A stretch of 64,000 bases of DNA. It comes from Rebecca billardiae RCC1528 (lineage: Eukaryota > Haptophyta). Under the pieces are notes generated by a model, which made no database searches, was not told the DNA's origin, and saw only the letters and a list, made by a program, of their open reading frames with translations. Location: assembly GCA_965240325.2 (NCBI GenBank), contig OZ251227.1, positions 1,674,001-1,738,000 on the forward strand, in the 5' to 3' direction. The position numbers and the translations under genes are program-made. Shown one piece after another: positions 31,170-41,710 of the stretch (the first letter of the stretch is position 1; the number at the start of each line of letters is the position of its first letter).

Positions 31170-33728
31170 CAAAGGACCATCAAATACCTAGGAGAGAAAC
31201 TCGTTGGTTTCAGGGCTCCAAGACGGTACACCGGACACCGGTAAATACCGTACCGGTGCGTACCGGTGCGTACCGGTATGCACCGCCACAAACTGCCGCG
31301 CACCGGTGAGAGTCCGGGAGGGGTCGTGTGCGCCCGGACCACAGCACCCGCGAGTACGGACTACTGCAGGAGCTGTCACTTGTCAGTGTCCGAGGTCGGA
31401 GTCACTGCTGGCAGGCTGGCTCAGGGAAGGCGACTACGGCCGCCGATTTCGTCCAATAATTGGGCTGTTTCTATCAGTAAATAGGCCCAAAAATTTTCGC
31501 CGCCTCGGGCCGGCGAGGCCCCGGGGGGGACACCCCCCCGGACCCCCCCGCGGTGCGCGCACCGGTGTACCGGTACACCGGCGCCTGCGGCGCCGGTGCA
31601 CCGGTACGCGTACCGAGCACCGGATCTTTGAGCCCTGGTTGGTTTCGTCAGTCGGAGCTGGTGGTCGACGAAACCCAGGGTGCCGAGCAGAAGCGAGGTC
31701 GGAATGGCGAGGAGGCGGCCCTCTCCGCCACGGCCCACGATCCGCGTGTCTTCAGCGGGCACATGGGCACCGCCGTGCTCTCGGACGGGGCTCGCTTGAA
31801 GGGGACACCCGACCGACACACCAGCACCCCTCTCGCGTGCCTTGCTTCACCTCCTCCGTGCCGTTAGTGGGAGCACGCGCCTTCCGGTTCCATGCTCCCA
31901 TTTGGCGTGCACGGCGGCTCCGCGACTCGTGCGCAGCACTGCGTGGGCGACCAAACGTGGGTGAAGTGCCTTGGTACCGCGGGGTGTGGTGTGTTTGGCA
32001 CGCCAAACGAACTTCACCCACGTTTTCTTGCGATTTCGACGCCACATACATGTTGCCTTGCGTTGTGCCTGGGTGCGCATCCGGGAAGTGGCGAGCACAC
32101 CCTCAGGAGAGGTGAGGAGGGCATGGTGATGGCGTGTGCGGGCGCACAGCAACGTTCTGGAGCATGTGCGTGCACGTGCGAGCGCTGGTCGACGGACCGT
32201 GCCTACCTGTGGCACGCGCGCGCTCACGCGCCGCTAATCTTTCCCACCCGACCAGCGTGGTGAAATGGCTTGAGCGGCGCTGCACTTGCAAGGGCGCGTT
32301 CGCGCACAGACGCGGTTGGAACACGTTGTGCAGGTCATGAGCACCCTACGCCGCTGCGCCAACGCGCTCCACCGCGTTTGGTCGCCCAGGCAGTGCTGCA
32401 CGTGATGCGCTGTCGGCACAGGCCGAGTGCTGCGCCGTTCAGCCCCCTCCTGTTTGGCGCGCGGTCAAAGGGCAGTCTGGTGGGCGCGCTGTAAGAGTCA
32501 AACAGCACGGTATGCATGGTCGACCCGCCCACCGATCAGTAAGTAGCTGCTCGTCAGTGTGATGGCCGCGGCTCAATAGCCTATTAGCAGAGTCACCGGC
32601 CAGCCACACACCCTGCTCGACCGCGCAGTGGGACACCGGGCCGTGACCGCGCAGCGGCGTAGTCAGCCGCGGGGCCGCTGCGGCACACTCTCGGCGGCGG
32701 AGTCTGACTTGGCAGTGATGGTGAAAGTGCGGCGGGCGTGCGGCGCCCCTGAATAATAGTAATCGGTCCTAGCCTGGTGCTCGCAGTCACAGAGTCGGTC
32801 ATCACTCACCAGCAGGCCCTCTAGCGAGACCAGCTCAGCCACCGGCAGACACACAAGCTGATCACACTCACAGCGCGAGCCCGGGCGCGCGGCTGCTGCT
32901 CGTGTTGCGCCGCGCGCTGCTGCTGGCTCATCCACGTTGCCGGCGCAGGCCATCTGACGGGCTTGTTGGCATGCATGCCTGAACCTGTGCCGGCACTAGC
33001 CTCAGCGCGAGCAGGCGCCAACTGGCGTTGTAACCGCCTGTATGCCAACCTCGGTGTACTCACCGCAGCGCTGAGCGCGCGCGCGCGTGCCACAGGTAGG
33101 CACGGTCCGTCGACCAGCGCTCGCACGTGCACGCACATGCTCCAGAACGTTGCTGTGCGCCCGCACACGCCATCACCATGCCCTCCTCACCTCTCCTGAG
33201 GGTGTGCTCGCCACTTCCCGGATGCGCACCCAGGCACAACGCAAGGCAACATGTATGTGGCGTCGAAATCGCAAGAAAACGTGGGTGAAGTTCGTTTGGC
33301 GTGCCAAACACACCACACCCCGCGGTACCAAGGCACTTCACCCACGTTTGGTCGCCCACGCAGTGCTGCGCACGAGTCGCGGAGCCGCCGTGCACGCCAA
33401 ATGGGAGCATGGAACCGGAAGGCGCGTGCTCCCACTAACGGCACGGAGGAGGTGAAGCAAGGCACGCGAGAGGGGTGCTGGTGTGTCGGTCGGGTGTCCC
33501 CTTCAAGCGAGCCCCGTCCGAGAGCACGGCGGTGCCCATGTGCCCGCTGAAGACACGCGGATCGTGGGTCGTGGCGGAGAGGGCCGCCTCCTCGCCATTC
33601 CGACCTCGCTTCTGCTCGGCACCCTGGGTTTCGTCGACCACCAGCTCCGACAGCGACGCTAACCAAAAACCACTGTGTCAACCCGACGAAACCCGGAGTT
33701 TCTCTCCTAGGTATTTGATGGTCCTTTG
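31170..33728. mobile_element. Foldback element FB2 (contains a nested hAT-like MITE)
   Basis: 2,559 bp including the nested 427-bp insertion. Terminal inverted repeats start CAAAGGACCATCAAATACCT (31,170) and end at 33,728. The long arms, 31,640-32,225 and 33,075-33,715, are nearly perfect inverted copies. The ~850-bp centre (32,226-33,075) is single copy apart from a decayed repeat of an arm motif (GTTTGGTCGCCCA, 32,377 versus 33,346). It interrupts tandem unit C. No clear target duplication. Frames in the arms look non-coding. Confidence 0.85.
31211..31637. mobile_element. hAT-like MITE nested in FB2
   Basis: 427 bp, starting CAGGGCTCCAAGA and ending with TCTTTGAGCCCTG, so the TIRs match at 12 of 13 positions. 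It is flanked by the perfect 8-bp duplication GTTGGTTT (31,203-31,210 and 31,638-31,645). The CAGGG terminus and 8-bp duplication are typical of the hAT superfamily. The interior is full of ACCGGT words near both ends (possible subterminal transposase sites) and has no transposase. Confidence 0.9.
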
Positions 33729-33856
33729 ATTATATTCTGGTAATCTGGTTGGCTTATTAGAGGGGTTTTACTCCGAAAGTCAGCGGGTTTTACTCCGAAA
33801 GTCAGCGGATCGCCGGCTTTTACCCCGCGTGCCCGTGGTTGGGACAGTCTTCGCAC

Positions 33857-34567
33857 ATATGTGGCTGAGTCAGTTTAAAATCCCCTTTTTAGTGCAGGGG
33901 TCGCGATCCGAGTTAGCTAGCCTACCCGAAGCGCCTCGTCGAGAGGAGCACGTAGAGCCCAAGAACGTCGACGAAGGACCAAAATTGGGCGAGAAAATCC
34001 ATTTTTTTGAATTTCTGAGAAGTGTGAGTCAGATTTAGGATCTGAGACTGCTGCCAGCCTGAGCCGCGCGCCGCGCGGCAGCGCGCGCGCTGGGCGCCGG
34101 GCGGCGGCCAGCGCGTCAAGAGGTCACGGCGCAGCTAGAGACGCATGTCGCTGCCGCACCCACTGGCGCAGCTTGCTCAGTGCATCCTGTCAGGCCTGTA
34201 GGCAGCGTGTCTGGCGCTTGTCGAGGCCGGCATCACTCCACGCCGCCATCCGACGTTACGAGCCGCTCCGTGCCGTGAGCCGAGCTGCTGCATGACTCAG
34301 CACCTCGTCCTTGAACTTGCCGCATGTCGGCGGTGCTGCTCGCTACGATCACCTCCCTGCTGACTCGGCTGCGACCGAGCCCATCCAGTTGGCTCCGATC
34401 ACCGCGGCTCGCCCAGGACGGCCGACCGCAGGCATGCTGGCAACCGCACGGGCGGCCCACTCTGAGCTTGCGGGTGAGTCAGCGGGTTTCGACTTTCTTT
34501 GACCGGGCTTTGCGCGGAAAAAGTTTCCCTTCGCCGAAGGGGAATTTAAACTGACTCAGCCACATAT
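33857..34567. mobile_element. 711-bp TIR element, TA target site
   Basis: Inverted ends of ~27 bp (ATATGTGGCTGAGTCAGTTT at the left; complement ending 34,567). If the ends are TGTGGCTGAG, both sides carry a TA dinucleotide, as in Tc1/mariner-type MITEs. The interior is GC-rich with no transposase. Just upstream (33,757-33,825) is a short tandem of GGGTTTTACTCCGAAAGTCA. Confidence 0.65.
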
Positions 34568-34699
34568 TTGCTGCGACAGTAGATAGTGCCAATCCACGTG
34601 TGAGGTATGCGTTTGTCCTTTCCTGCTTGAGTTGCCGCTATTTGGGCCCCGCGCGGCCATGAGTATTGTTCAATATACAGCTGCGAGGTACAAGTATTC

Positions 34700-34860
34700 A
34701 AGTGAGTATTCAACGCAGGGGTGTCAAGGCACTTGGTGTATCGGTCAGTGGTTTGAGGTTGGGTGAGGGTGGTGGTTGGTTGGGGGCTGGCCAGGGTAGG
34801 GCTGGAGGCTTCGGCCGCCAGTCTGATCACCCGGAGCCCGTTATAAACTTATAAAGGGGA
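34700..34860 (+). mobile_element. 5'-truncated LINE 3' end
   Basis: About 150 bp nearly identical, in opposite orientation, to 62,200-62,330, which is the 3' tail of the LINE at the right edge. Shared words include GGTCAGTGGTTTGAGGTTGG and CACCCGGAGCCCGTTATAAA. The end carries a short TATAAA-type repeat before the flank. Reads as a dead-on-arrival copy. Confidence 0.8.
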
Positions 34861-34973
34861 ATTTGAAGGTCGTATTCGTCGATCGATTACAGCCGACGCG
34901 ACTCAAGTTAATTGGCGGCTCATTATTTGAACAGCAACCGCGATGATACTCGCTCGTCAAGAGGGGCCCGCTC

Positions 34974-35082
34974 CCTGTCCGGTTAAGACCCGGACTGCCA
35001 CTGCCGCGTGCAAGCACTGCGGCCGCAGGGCGTCCCTCGCCCCATGGGAGAGGGGAGGTAGTCCGGGTCTCAACCGGACAGG
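34974..35082. mobile_element. 109-bp MITE with 8-bp target duplication
   Basis: Inverted ends of ~25 bp (CCTGTCCGGTTAAGACCCGG at the left; the right arm differs by one base). Perfect 8-bp direct repeat GCCCGCTC on both sides (34,966-34,973 and 35,083-35,090). Probably a second hAT-type non-autonomous family. Confidence 0.82.
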
Positions 35083-35411
35083 GCCCGCTCCAAAGAATAG
35101 AGGGGGCGCTCGGGCCAGGCTGACCGCCGTGACGGGAGGTCGAGATGCCACCGCGGGCGCCGCGGGGCTGCGACCGAGGGTGTGGACCGTCGGGGTGATG
35201 TGTGAGCAAGATGTTCACGCCCTGTCACCTGCAACTGTCGACGGCCGTCCTCCACCTGCACCTCGCCTGCACCTCACGACCGGGTGCCCGGATGACCGAT
35301 CTGTAACGCTCGACGAGTGATCCCGACGGCTCGACGAGTGATCGAGTGATCCGCACGACGGGCGTCGCTTGCAACTGATCACGGCCGCTCTCCTGCCCGG
35401 CGCTCAGGAGG

Positions 35412-35945
35412 CGCACGCTTGATGCGTGTCCTACGCGGTTGTCACCTAACGACCTGCCCCGGCGGTTGCAACTCTCTACATCTCTCGACGGAGTGGCGCG
35501 CCGCCGTCCGCGTTGCTCGACTGGATCTGCGCACCGGGCCTCGCCTGCAACTGTTTTGATGCGTGCCATGCCCTGCGCGGTTGGCACCTGGCTGCCTGCC
35601 CCTGCTGCTGCAACTCTCGACGGCGGCGCGCCGATCAGTGTTGCTCGACTGGATGTGCGCACCGCGCCTCGCCTGCAAGTGTTTACGGCCGTCCACCAGC
35701 CCTACGGTCCGAGGCTCAGTCGGCGCGCGCGCTTGATGCGTGCCGTGCCCTGCGCGGTTGGCACCTGGCTGCCTGGCCCTGCTGCTGCCGAACTCTCGAC
35801 GGCGGTGCGCCGAATCAGTGTTGCTCGACTGGATTACTGCGCACCGGGCGTCGCCTGCAAGTGTTCAGTACGGCCGTCCACCAGCCCTACATACACGGTG
35901 CGAGGCTCAGTAGACAGTAGGGGCGCGCGCTTGATGCGTGCCCTG
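35412..35945 (+). repeat. Tandem repeat, 3-4 units of ~140-200 bp
   Basis: CTTGATGCGTGCC-like words recur near 35,416, 35,558, 35,731 and 35,930, with shared blocks GCGCGGTTGGCACCTGGCTG and GTTGCTCGACTGGAT. Unit length grows from ~142 to ~199 bp through small insertions. No coding function seen. Confidence 0.75.
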
Positions 35946-37277
35946 CGCAGTTGTCAACGCAGGCTGCACCCGCCACCCGCCCCAGCGTCCGCAGCACTCG
36001 GGACCGTGGCGGCAGCAGCTACCTTGACGAATGTGACGGACCGCCAGCTGTCTTAGTATGACGCTGCGGCTGCCAGCTAACCATCAATCTGAGCAGTTCA
36101 TTTAAGAAGTCCTCAGGGCTGGCACGTGCGCACGGCGGCGTCGTCTGCATCAGCGAGTGCCGAGTCTGCAGCGCGCTGTCCGCACCCGGCTACCACGGTA
36201 TCAACGTCTGAACTGAAGGTGGTCGTGATTCGTGAAGTTGCCGCCGGCGTGCAGCGGCGGCTGCAACTCACTCTCTAGTCGTCCAGAAATAGGCCATACT
36301 GTAGCACCTGTAAGCCAACCAGAATTTTAGTTGAAGTCCTGCCTGAATTGAACACACGAGACGAGACACTACAGTATCCATAGATATCATAGTGCCCGGA
36401 CAAGATGGTCACTCCGTATCTCGCCTGCCTAAGCTGTCAGCCTGTGTGCGTCTCTTATTCGTCTCCGCTCTTCCTGTTTCTCTCCACGATCCGGCTCGCC
36501 GAGTTGGTTTGCATCGGGAGTCGCATACAGGCCGCGGCACCGGTCCACCGCACCTGCACTCGCGCCCCCCGTCGTCAGGCCAGCGCTCCTCGCTCTCGCG
36601 GCGCTGAGTCCTTTGTGAGAGCGACCCACCCAGTGGCACGTGCTGTTGGCAGCCGTGCACTGTGCCATGTGTGTACGAGGTAGCCATCCGCTGACCGACA
36701 CACGCTTTCGTGCGCATCGGCTGAGGCGACTGTTCGCCCGCATTCCGCCGCCTCCTCTCGTCTGTCGCGTGACCACCTGCACAGCTCCACCACAGCTCGC
36801 ACGTGTGCGGAGGCTGCTGATGGGCGGAGTGCCGCCCACTTGCGCGCTGGCCGCTGACTGCGTGGCGTGATCCCGTGCCTGAGACGCGCCTCACTCGAGC
36901 GCTCCTCTTGCTCGGCAGCAGTGGTCGATGAGTGAAACAGCCAGACGCCCATTGAATGCATCGGCATGTGTTTGTGACGGCAGGGCGTGTGCGCACCGCT
37001 ACCGCCTCACTGAGCCCAGGTCTGACGGCGTGCGCTTTGCCTGCGGCGGAGGGTCACTGTCGTCGCCTGTCGTCACAATCACGGCACGACGACAGTGATT
37101 TCGAAGCGCCGAGCGCGCGACGACGAGCAGGCGTAACCGATTCAGCCACTACAGTCGACGGATGTCACGTCTGTAGCCGAGACATGATGTCCCTGGCCGA
37201 GCGCCCAGCTGTATCAGACTGACCACTATCACCGACTACGATGATCCTCCTTTTCCTCCCTCTCTTCTTCCCCCCGG
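35946..37277. other. Unannotated stretch
   Basis: No recognisable gene, RNA or element ends. Open frames exist on both strands but give Arg/Ser/Ala/Gly-rich proteins typical of shadow frames in GC-rich DNA. Confidence 0.5.
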
Positions 37278-37851
37278 AGCGTTGCGCCAGCTGGACAAAC
37301 GCGAAGGACCCAAGACCCAGGATCCTTGGACTTGTGGAGGGCCCTGGCGAGACCTGCACTCGGATCGGGGCCCTCTCTCGCTGTGCCGCTTTCGGCGCAC
37401 GCCCGGCCGCGCGGCGGGCGACGTGTGCGCACGCCGTGCAGCTCGCGGCGCGTGCGCATTGGCTAGCTGGCACACGTCTCCCGACGCACAAGGCAAATGA
37501 CCGCAGCTGGAATGCTCTTTCGCGCCGCAAGAACGCGTGCGAGGCCGGTCGCCGCGGCCGAGCGGCGTGGCCGTGCCGCCTGCACGCTGGGCGCCCATGG
37601 ACGTGGCTTCGCCGCGCGCGCTGAGGCCGGCGAGCGTCGCGACCGACTTCCACGACGCGTGCGACGCGCCATCTGCCCGCTTCCTTGCCTGTGACGCACG
37701 TCTTCTGCGGGCAATGGCGACTCGCGCGCCCATGCGGCGGCGAAGCCGCCATCCCGCATCCGCCGCGCTTTGCCGTTGGACAGCGCGGAACATTTCTTTT
37801 TGAAAAGCGCCGATCTGAAAAGACCGGAAGGCGTTTGTCCAGCTGGCGCAA
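37278..37851. mobile_element. Candidate 574-bp TIR element
   Basis: A perfect 24-bp inverted repeat (core GCGCCAGCTGGACAAACGC) at 37,279-37,302 and 37,827-37,850. No target duplication seen. It could instead be two oppositely placed copies of a smaller repeat. Confidence 0.45.
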
Positions 37852-38289
37852 CGCCCCTGCTAGCCCCTCCTGCTCAGCCGAAGCCCACGTCCGGCCTGCA
37901 TGGCGTCGACGGTGACCAATGCGACGGAAGCGCAGCGCCAACGGCGTACGACGCGCAGCGGACGCACCTCCCGGGTCTGTCGCCGTGGCAGCAACCGCGT
38001 CGTCGCGAGTTGGCGACCCTCGCCGCAGCGCGACACAGACAAGCCCGTGATGCCATCCGCAGAGAGATGAAACGTCGAGCATGCAACATCGCCGCGCCAT
38101 GGCCTCGTCCATGGCGCAGGCGCTGCGGGACGAGGCGGAAGTCGTCACGCCGGTGACGGATGCGCTGCGATTCGTGTGCTCGCGTGAGCAGCGCTTGCCC
38201 ACTCTCGATCGCGAGTGGCACACGCTGTCGCTGTGCGCGCGCGCGCGCACAACCAACAGCTCCTCGTGCCGCCGAGCACGCGAGCGCCA

Positions 38290-38640
38290 GACCTGTCGAA
38301 GATGCGAAGAGCGACGACCGCGTTAACGTCAACGCGCTCGTGCTCAGCGTGGTGGCCGTGTACGACGTCAACGCGACCTGCGCCGAGCCCATCATGCCTG
38401 GAGCCGACATCGACAAGCATCCTCGCGACGACCGCTCTCGGCTGGCGGCAGGAGGACATGCACATGATCTACTCTGGCGGCTTCGTCGGCGGCGAGGCGC
38501 TCGATTACGCCATCGCGGTCGACATGCGGCACATACAGCGCGTACCCGCGCTCGCGCGGAGCAACGGGCTACCCGCCCCGCCCCGCGTGCTGCACATTCC
38601 CTCGTGGGTGTGGGCCTCGCTGATGCGCATACAATACTCT
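38290..38640 (+). pseudogene. Possible decayed coding fragment
   Basis: Two plus-strand frames look coding in sequence: VNVNALVLSVVAVYDVNATC (38,320-38,385), then after a frame change EDMHMIYSGGFVGGEALDYA with RVLHIPSWVWASLMR (38,450-38,630). No start or clear splice sites; family unknown. Confidence 0.3.
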
Positions 38641-38989
38641 AAGAGTACAGACCGTGAAACGTGTGTACATCACGTCGGGGAGCCAACTTCACGTGTCACT
38701 GGTCCTTGCACTCGACTGTCCGTCACCCACGGCCACGAGCGAATGTGGAAAGACGCGAACCCGCAAAGGATACATTGCGACAGCACTGGCACGGCCCGCC
38801 GACCCCCCCGCCCGCCAGGGCACAGTTTGAATTTTAGCGCGCGCGGGTGGCAGCGGAGCGCAACCAACCCGCGGAGTGTCCGAAGGAGATCTCCGAGACG
38901 CAAAATGTGAGCCAATTCTTGTCGCCTGCGCACCAACCTTGCGCCCGGGACCGACCATCAAAGCCTGAGTGAGTCTCCCGTGAGTCTCC

Positions 38990-39130
38990 CGGCGCTGTAC
39001 GGAATAAGCTCGCGCAGGAGCTTATCTCAGCCCTGGCTGATTTAAGGGCTTAAATCAGCCCTGGCTGATTTAAGGGCTTAAATCAGCCCGGGCTGAGATA
39101 AGCTTATTAAATCAGCCCGGGCTGATTTAG
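38990..39130. repeat. Cluster of nested palindromes
   Basis: Four near-identical units of TCAGCCCTGGCTGATTTAAG or its CCCGGG variant, each self-complementary and together forming a ~100-bp palindrome bounded by AGCTTATCT / AGATAAGCT. Confidence 0.8.
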
Positions 39131-39197
39131 CGCTGCCGATCGGCGACGGCTTCATGGGCGGTGACAGTTGGCGGGCGTCACTGATCTCGCTTATTTT

Positions 39198-39560
39198 ATC
39201 TCGCCTGAGGCCTGAGCTGTGTGCGTCTCTTATTCTTAGTAAACTGTGATGGCGCGGCACTACCTGCCACCGTGAGCCTTACGCACGTTAAAACAAATAA
39301 ACTGTAAGGGGGGTGTCCCCCGGCACTGGGCGGCTAGGTGTGCGCCCGCACACCTCGCCAGGCTGGCTACAGTTTTATTACTGTCGTGCTCTTGCTTGCG
39401 TCTGAGGTCATGGGTTCAAAACCAGTTTCCAGGTCTCTCTTCGGAGAGCGTGCGATGCTGAAGGATGGCGCGGCAACCTGCCACCGTGAGCCTTACGCAC
39501 GTTAAAACAAATAATAAACTGTAAGAATAAGAGACGCACACAGCTCAGGCAGGCGAGATT
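39198..39560. mobile_element. TIR element with SINE-like interior
   Basis: Inverted ends of about 45-50 bp (core CTGAGCTGTGTGCGTCTCTT at left; complement at 39,515-39,551), with a small indel. Inside are two direct copies of CCACCGTGAGCCTTACGCAC (near 39,268 and 39,480), each followed by AAAACAAAT and TAAACTGTA. At 39,413-39,423 GGTTCAAAACC fits a pol III B box, with TGGCTACAG about 50 bp upstream as a weak A box, suggesting a tRNA-related part. A solo end of this element lies at 4,889-4,921. The 39,561-40,231 stretch is likely the MFS gene's 5' region; no other gene is seen there. Confidence 0.65.
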
Positions 39561-40231
39561 GACGCCCGTAGGTGTGCATCCGCCCACCCTCGCGTCGTCA
39601 GAACTTTTGGAAAGGAAAGTCGCGCCAAGGCGGCCCCGGCCTTCTCTCACGGCGGCGCAAGGGGCGCGGGGGCGCTGGCTCGCGATCCGAAGGGCAGTCG
39701 CTCGCGACCTCGCTTGGGCGGCGGCAGCGGCGCTGCGGCATACTGTTTGCCACCTGCGCGGCTGTGTGCGATCGCGCGGTCCCGTTCGTCGCCACGCCGC
39801 GCGCGACCGTTCACGCCAGTCTTTCCGCACTGTGAGTCACAAGTAGTGTGAGCACCCCTTGCCAGCGCACGGTGGCGGAGAGCCCAGACACCCCGTCACG
39901 CGCGCGACGTCCTTGTGGGGTGCGATGTACCCTGGTTGAGGTTCTTTGGGTTCCCGGAGGCACGCGCTTGCCCACGGGGTGGGCATGAGGATCATGGACG
40001 ACTGCTGCGCTGTCCATGACTCGTTGACCGATTGGCAGACGATGACTCATCTTGCAGTGGCAGTAGAGAGTGGTCTGGATGCTGAACAGGCTCACCAAAC
40101 TGCACCAAAACGCAGGCGCATGCTATAGCATTATGATATAGTGTGAGTCACACTCGGGAACTTGTATGGGGGTACCGGGTACGTAGAGTGTTCACTCAGT
40201 GTTCATCAGCGGGGCGAGGCTGCCGCGGGGA

Positions 40232-41710
40232 ATGGAGGCGCGCACGGCATGGCTCGTGATAGCGTGCTCATGGTCGTGCATGGCTGGGTCGCTGGGCATG
40301 TTCTATTCCTGGGGAGTTCTCTACCCGCTGGCGCTTCGTGACTACAGGAATCTGCGGGACGGCGTGACGGAAAGCTCCGTTGCCGGTGCGAGCACAATTG
40401 CTCTTGGCTTCTTTGCCGCCGCCGGCGCCCTCGGGAGCAGGCTCGTGAAGTCTCTAGGGCACAAGTTTGTGCTCGGGGCGGGCATCTTCCTGGTTTACAT
40501 CGGCTCGGAGGCACAGGTGCGCTCCCTGACCATCGAGGGCCTGTACGTGTCCTTTGGCTGCGCAGTTGGAACCGGGGCTGCGCTCGTGTACCTCACCGCG
40601 TACACGCTGCCAACGCTCTACCACTTTGGAGAGTGGCAGGGCCTGGCGACGGGCGTCGTGTCCACCGGGTCGATGGTGGGACAGCTCCTGGTGAGCAGCG
40701 TCTATGCCCACGGCCTTGCAGCCGGTGCTGATTGGCGGACCATGCTTGCAATCACCGCTCGAATCACAGCGGTGGCTGGGTTCACGATGCTAATGCTGCT
40801 CTTCATGTTGAGCAGGTCCAACACTACGTGTTCACCGGCCTGGACCGGGCGTGATTCGAGGCAAGATCTCCAGTTGGAGCAGGCCCCATTCGACCCAGAA
40901 TCGAGCACGCTGCCAGATGCTGTGCAAGAGTCAAACTCACCGCGCGAGTCTCTGCATGTGCACTCATCACCAGCGTCACTTGATGAGGGCACAGTTGCCC
41001 CTGCAGCAGATCACAGGCAGAGCCCCGGCCCCGATCACGAGCTGGGTGAGGGGAAGCAGGGACTGCCTGGTTGGTTGGACTTTGCCCTGTGTAGCTCATG
41101 TATCCGCCTGACCATTGCTGCTAACACTGGAGGCCTGGCCGTGTACACTGCCAACAACTTTCTCATGGCACAGGCAGTGGCATTTGGCATTGATGACTCG
41201 ACAATGCTGATGGCGCTGGCGATCATGCTATCGGCCGCCGGCATTGGTGTGCGTCTTTTTTCGGCCCACATTGCCGTCGACCGACTTGGACTCTCGCCGT
41301 TCTGGTGCTGGCGAGTGGCCATCGGCACAATGGGCTGTGTGTGCTTGCTGCCAGCAGCCCTCGGCACAGTGATTCCGCGCATCGCAATGGGCTCGTTTGC
41401 TTTGTGTCTTGGGAGCTGCCTGGGTATTTGGGCCTCATTCTACCCCCTCTTGCTCGCCGAGCTCTTCGGGAAGCAGAACGTAACGCACGTTTTCGGCATG
41501 CTTCAGGCTCTCGAGTCCCCCGGCATGTTTGCTGGTCCGCTCATTTTTGGCCTCATTGCTGACCGTTTTGGTGGGGCGTATGCCTCGAGCTGGATCCTCA
41601 TTGGTGTGTGTCCGATCATTGGAGCAGCGCTTTGCCGAGGCATCACTGCAGAGCTCGTTCAGAGCGAGCTTGGGCTCGTGCAGCGCCGGCGGCGGCCGCC
41701 CCTGCGCTAA
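40232..41710 (+). CDS. MFS transporter, monocarboxylate-transporter-like (SLC16 type)
   Basis: An intronless frame of 492 residues from the ATG at 40232 (the frame itself extends to a GTG at 40199). Twelve membrane helices can be placed, six before and six after a hydrophilic Ser/Pro/Glu-rich loop at residues ~205-285. TM1 has WLVIACSWSCMAGSLGMFYS followed by WGVLYP, close to the monocarboxylate-transporter signature region. The loop 2-3 motif is SRLVKSLGHK, and TM10-11 has YPLLLAELFGKQNVTHVFGM, typical of SLC16/OFA members (FGxxxxxxxFG). Likely moves monocarboxylates or similar anions; whether at the plasma or an organelle membrane is unknown. The intron-less structure and isolation between repeats make its regulation unreadable here. 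Confidence 0.85.
   Translation: MEARTAWLVIACSWSCMAGSLGMFYSWGVLYPLALRDYRNLRDGVTESSVAGASTIALGFFAAAGALGSRLVKSLGHKFVLGAGIFLVYIGSEAQVRSLTIEGLYVSFGCAVGTGAALVYLTAYTLPTLYHFGEWQGLATGVVSTGSMVGQLLVSSVYAHGLAAGADWRTMLAITARITAVAGFTMLMLLFMLSRSNTTCSPAWTGRDSRQDLQLEQAPFDPESSTLPDAVQESNSPRESLHVHSSPASLDEGTVAPAADHRQSPGPDHELGEGKQGLPGWLDFALCSSCIRLTIAANTGGLAVYTANNFLMAQAVAFGIDDSTMLMALAIMLSAAGIGVRLFSAHIAVDRLGLSPFWCWRVAIGTMGCVCLLPAALGTVIPRIAMGSFALCLGSCLGIWASFYPLLLAELFGKQNVTHVFGMLQALESPGMFAGPLIFGLIADRFGGAYASSWILIGVCPIIGAALCRGITAELVQSELGLVQRRRRPPLR

Noticed and set aside
37165-38256. 363-codon minus-strand frame
   Set aside because: Arg/Ala/Ser/Cys-rich, low-information translation in GC-rich DNA, spans the candidate TIR element; no domain seen.
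39340-39440. Genuine tRNA gene
   Set aside because: A B-box-like GGTTCAAAACC is present, but the T-arm has mismatches and no acceptor or anticodon stem could be drawn; better explained as a decayed tRNA-derived repeat.
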